A stretch of DNA of 64,000 nt from Bolinopsis microptera (Eukaryota; Ctenophora; Tentaculata; Lobata; Bolinopsidae). The stretch's first letter is position 1. Each line of letters opens with the position of its first letter. Shown one piece after another: positions 63,248 to 64,000 of the stretch. Made by a program: the position numbers and the translations under genes. A model generated the notes under the pieces. That model had not been told where the DNA came from, searched no databases, and worked only from the letters and a program-made list of their open reading frames with translations. The stretch spans positions 17,967,419 to 18,031,418 of the forward strand of contig NC_087076.1 of the NCBI RefSeq assembly GCF_026151205.1, read 5' to 3'.

Positions 63248-64000
63248 GTGGCAAAAGATATGGGTCTCGTTCGCAAAATCAAGTCAACATTAACTCGATG
63301 GCTGCAGCTAATCAAATTAGTCCTCGTGGTTTTGATGATCAATTTTTTCTTTTACAATTTGAGGAGTGGGATAGTATACGATCCTGCATTCCTAGAAAAT
63401 TCAACTAAAGAAAACGAGCTAATGGTTTCTTTTCCAGTAAAACTAAGGGCAAACTCCAAAAATATCAGTATTCATACCAATATTGGTGGTTACATATTCC
63501 ACAACCACCGATTAAGATTATGGTATGAAGGTAGATGTATAGACTCTAGTGACGGAGAAAAGTTGACAGTACAGTTCTGTGATCCTGATTTACAGCAGGT
63601 GAGACTTAGTGACAACTTATGTTTCTTCCACTGCAGAAGATAATACTAATTGAGTATTTTTGGGAATTAATCAAAAACATTTAAAGTTGAATTACTAACC
63701 ATATTGCCACCATAACTAAAATAAATATGAATGAAGGTAAATGTTTGTCATCATTAATAAATATACCCTCAGGCGTTCAGTCTAACGATGGATAATCGTC
63801 TGATATACGAGAGAACTGGAAGATGTGTCAACTACAAAAGCCATGACACTGCCAAATTTCTGGAACTGGTAGATTGCTCTGATGTCACAGAAAGGTTCTT
63901 TACAGAAAACACAGATGGAATGTTTTACATACAGCGTATCGTGAAAAATGAAGAGTTGTGCATCACACCAATGTCAGAGAGGAACGATATGAACGTTACA
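63248..64000 (+). CDS. GT12-like glycosyltransferase, copy G (cut by window edge)
   Basis: Exon 1 63260-63598, intron 174 bp, exon 2 from 63773 to the window end. The visible part encodes the signal anchor and ricin-type segment only; it reads the same as copy F throughout, including the FFF change in the anchor (VLMINFFFYNL). Whether the catalytic part is intact cannot be seen. Confidence 0.8.

Overview
The window is nuclear DNA of an invertebrate animal. It has spliced genes with GT-AG introns, many nested DNA transposons and LINE pieces, and no bacterial features. I infer a cnidarian-like, perhaps hydrozoan, genome at low confidence. The grounds are an LDLa-rich 7TM receptor, a GT12/ricin glycosyltransferase expansion, the repeat load, and AG splice acceptors just upstream of the start codons of all three gene families.

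Left part (1-16757, minus strand): one large gene, SELENOO (selenoprotein O, a protein adenylyltransferase pseudokinase). Thirteen exons can be read in phase from the start codon at 16757 to an exon cut by position 1. Its introns hold a 59-bp minisatellite, a small TTAA-type MITE, a 6.2-kb foldback element made of the palindrome AAGCGCTTATAAGCGCTT, and a mariner-like MITE. A complete two-exon gene for an LDLa-repeat rhodopsin-type receptor (2322-5695, same strand) sits in the 4.9-kb intron between SELENOO exons 7 and 8.

Right part (17.6-64 kb, plus strand): a tandem array of seven copies (A-G) of a two-exon gene. It encodes a type II membrane glycosyltransferase with a ricin-type lectin segment and a GT12 (B4GALNT-like) catalytic domain. 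A, B, D, E and F look intact, C is a pseudogene, and G runs off the window. Between most copies lies a short orphan fragment of the same gene covering only the nucleotide-sugar/DxD region. Copies pair as B/C, D/E and F/G by shared insertions and similarity; F/G are nearly identical over about 5.47 kb.

The array is expanded by insertions whose boundaries can be read against the empty sites in sister copies. They are three nested G-run-ended elements (25841-32232), a TTAA element carrying a LINE (38395-43508), a CCCATATCC-ended element with a hAT-like element inside it (44318-45559), a GGCCCC-rich hAT-like element (49400-50190), a CCCAGGAAAC-ended MITE, mariner-like MITEs and several LINE 3' fragments. 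The best candidates for undescribed biology are the G-run transposon group with its own subterminal repeat motifs, the palindrome-array foldback element, the TGTGACAAAGT-repeat TTAA family, and the gene-plus-cassette glycosyltransferase array.
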